DNA of 13,190 nt. Origin: an uncultured Alphaproteobacteria bacterium. GTDB lineage: Bacteria; Pseudomonadota; Alphaproteobacteria; CAAHEQ01; UBA3637. Where the stretch lies: the NCBI GenBank assembly GCA_934216505.1, contig CAKQBW010000019.1, positions 1 through 13,190 on the forward strand. Reading direction: 5' to 3'. The notes below the pieces were generated by a model, which was not told the DNA's origin, made no database searches, and worked only from the letters and a program-made list of their open reading frames with translations. Shown piece after piece: positions 12,640-13,190 of this stretch; within the stretch, counting starts at the first letter, position 1; each line of letters opens with the position of its first letter. The position numbers were made by a program, and so were the translations under genes.

Positions 12640-13068
12640 TTAAGCGCCACCAACAGCAGCGCCACCAGCAGAAACATCACCAACTTTCAACGTGAAACCA
12701 TTATTGTTGCTTGAAATTGCCATGCCTTTCAAAGCCGTGTTCACCTTAGCGTCTTTTGCTGTAACGGTCACAGTAGATGTTCCATCTGTTCCGGCAGCTA
12801 CTGTCATAGATGAAATATTGTCCTTTGCACTACTGGGAATTTCCATCAAAGTGTCACACGCTGTATTAGCAGCAACATCACCACCACCTGTTGTTGCTTT
12901 TGCTACAGCCATTATACCACATTGAGCGGCAGCGGCAGCAATTTCATTCGCCCGATATTTATTCATGGCCATGGTGTATCCAGCGATACCACCGACAGAC
13001 AAAACACCAATAATAGCCAAAACGCCCAGCATTTCAACCATAGAACGGCCTGATTCATTTTTCATCAT
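12640..13068 (-). CDS. Prepilin-like protein with class III signal (second of a mirrored pair)
   Basis: The 142-residue product has the same leader and hydrophobic helix as its convergent neighbour (cleavage predicted after Gly7, Glu12 at mature position 5). It is identical in the first 43 residues except R39 for K39. The globular part is different: cysteines at C50 and C71 (AQCGIMAV and NTACDTLME), a Thr/Val-rich strand segment TSTVTVTAKDAKVNTALKG and a Gly/Ala-rich end DVSAGGAAVGGA. The differing cysteine positions suggest a different disulfide layout and surface. Upstream sequence, including the AAAAGGAAA ribosome-binding region, is identical to that of the other gene for 106 bp, so both should respond to the same regulators. 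It is probably a minor pilin or pseudopilin of a type IV pilus or type II secretion-like system. The specific role is unknown. Confidence 0.85.
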   Translation of the reverse strand: MMKNESGRSMVEMLGVLAIIGVLSVGGIAGYTMAMNKYRANEIAAAAAQCGIMAVAKATTGGGDVAANTACDTLMEIPSSAKDNISSMTVAAGTDGTSTVTVTAKDAKVNTALKGMAISSNNNGFTLKVGDVSAGGAAVGGA

Positions 13069-13174
13069 TTTCTTTTTCCTTTTATAAAAGTTAAACTAAT
13101 TGAGTCTCCCCTTTCCCTTTTTGTCGCAGAATATGCATTATGTATAAGTTTCAGGGAAATTTTATTTGATTTAG
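12959..13174. repeat. Right arm of a perfect 216-bp inverted repeat
   Basis: Exact reverse complement of 12031-12246; paired positions add up to 25205 with no insertion or deletion. The arms enclose 712 bp that hold the divergent 3' parts of both prepilin genes and their shared terminator. Beyond 13182 the flanks differ, so the outer boundary of the duplication is visible on both sides. Confidence 0.97.
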
Positions 13175-13190
13175 GGGGGGTGAAGCTGTT

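Noticed and set aside
12405..12683. Minus-strand 92-codon open frame across the 3' ends of both prepilin genes
   Set aside because: It runs antisense through the Ala-rich coding end, the terminator hairpin and the second gene's stop; the translation looks like a shadow of repeated GC-rich codons.
12959..13174. Mirror repeat as a simple assembly palindrome
   Set aside because: The enclosed halves are fully different, both genes are intact and the outer flanks differ, so it is not a folded-back contig, although read support would still settle it.
12023..13182. Inverted repeat as insertion-sequence or transposon ends
   Set aside because: The arms contain gene starts, there is no transposase in the enclosed 712 bp and no target-site duplication was seen at the outer edges.

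Overview
The window looks like chromosome of an AT-rich alphaproteobacterium, most likely one of the uncultured gut-associated lineages. This is inferred from gene content. Rho and ribosomal protein S21 have alphaproteobacterial-type sequences. The small lipoprotein resembles BamE-like lipoproteins of Rhodospirillales. The two prepilin-like proteins carry the GRSMVEMLGVLA N-terminus that I associate with gut alphaproteobacteria. No tRNA, rRNA, CRISPR array, insertion sequence or integrase was seen.

Layout. (1) 1-2248, plus strand: the tail of an unknown gene, then a tight run of a small basic ORF, an ankyrin-repeat protein and an ADP-ribosyltransferase-like protein. The last two overlap by 4 nt and look like an accessory or effector-type pair. 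(2) 2256-4645: rho (minus) and a 4Fe-4S-type RNA uracil methyltransferase (plus) diverge from a compact back-to-back promoter region. The methyltransferase promoter is a perfect TTGACA-17-TATAAT that appears to start transcription at the start codon. (3) 4642-7991, minus strand: a BamE-like lipoprotein, rpsU, an outer-membrane beta-barrel protein and argS. Strong intrinsic terminators follow rpsU and the barrel gene, and separate promoters can be read before rpsU, the barrel gene and argS. (4) 8069-11971, plus strand: glgP overlapping trmB, then a STAS-domain protein and an unrecognised 98-residue partner with a GTG start, closed by an intrinsic terminator. (5) 12023-13182: two convergent prepilin-like genes whose upstream regions and first 36 codons form a perfect 216-bp inverted repeat, while the remainder of each protein is unrelated.

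Most of the middle is housekeeping: translation (argS, rpsU, trmB, RNA methyltransferase), transcription termination (rho), storage carbon (glgP) and envelope (barrel, lipoprotein). The unusual parts are at the two ends: the ankyrin/ART-like pair on the left and the mirrored prepilin pair on the right. All family assignments were made by reading motifs by eye, without database searches.
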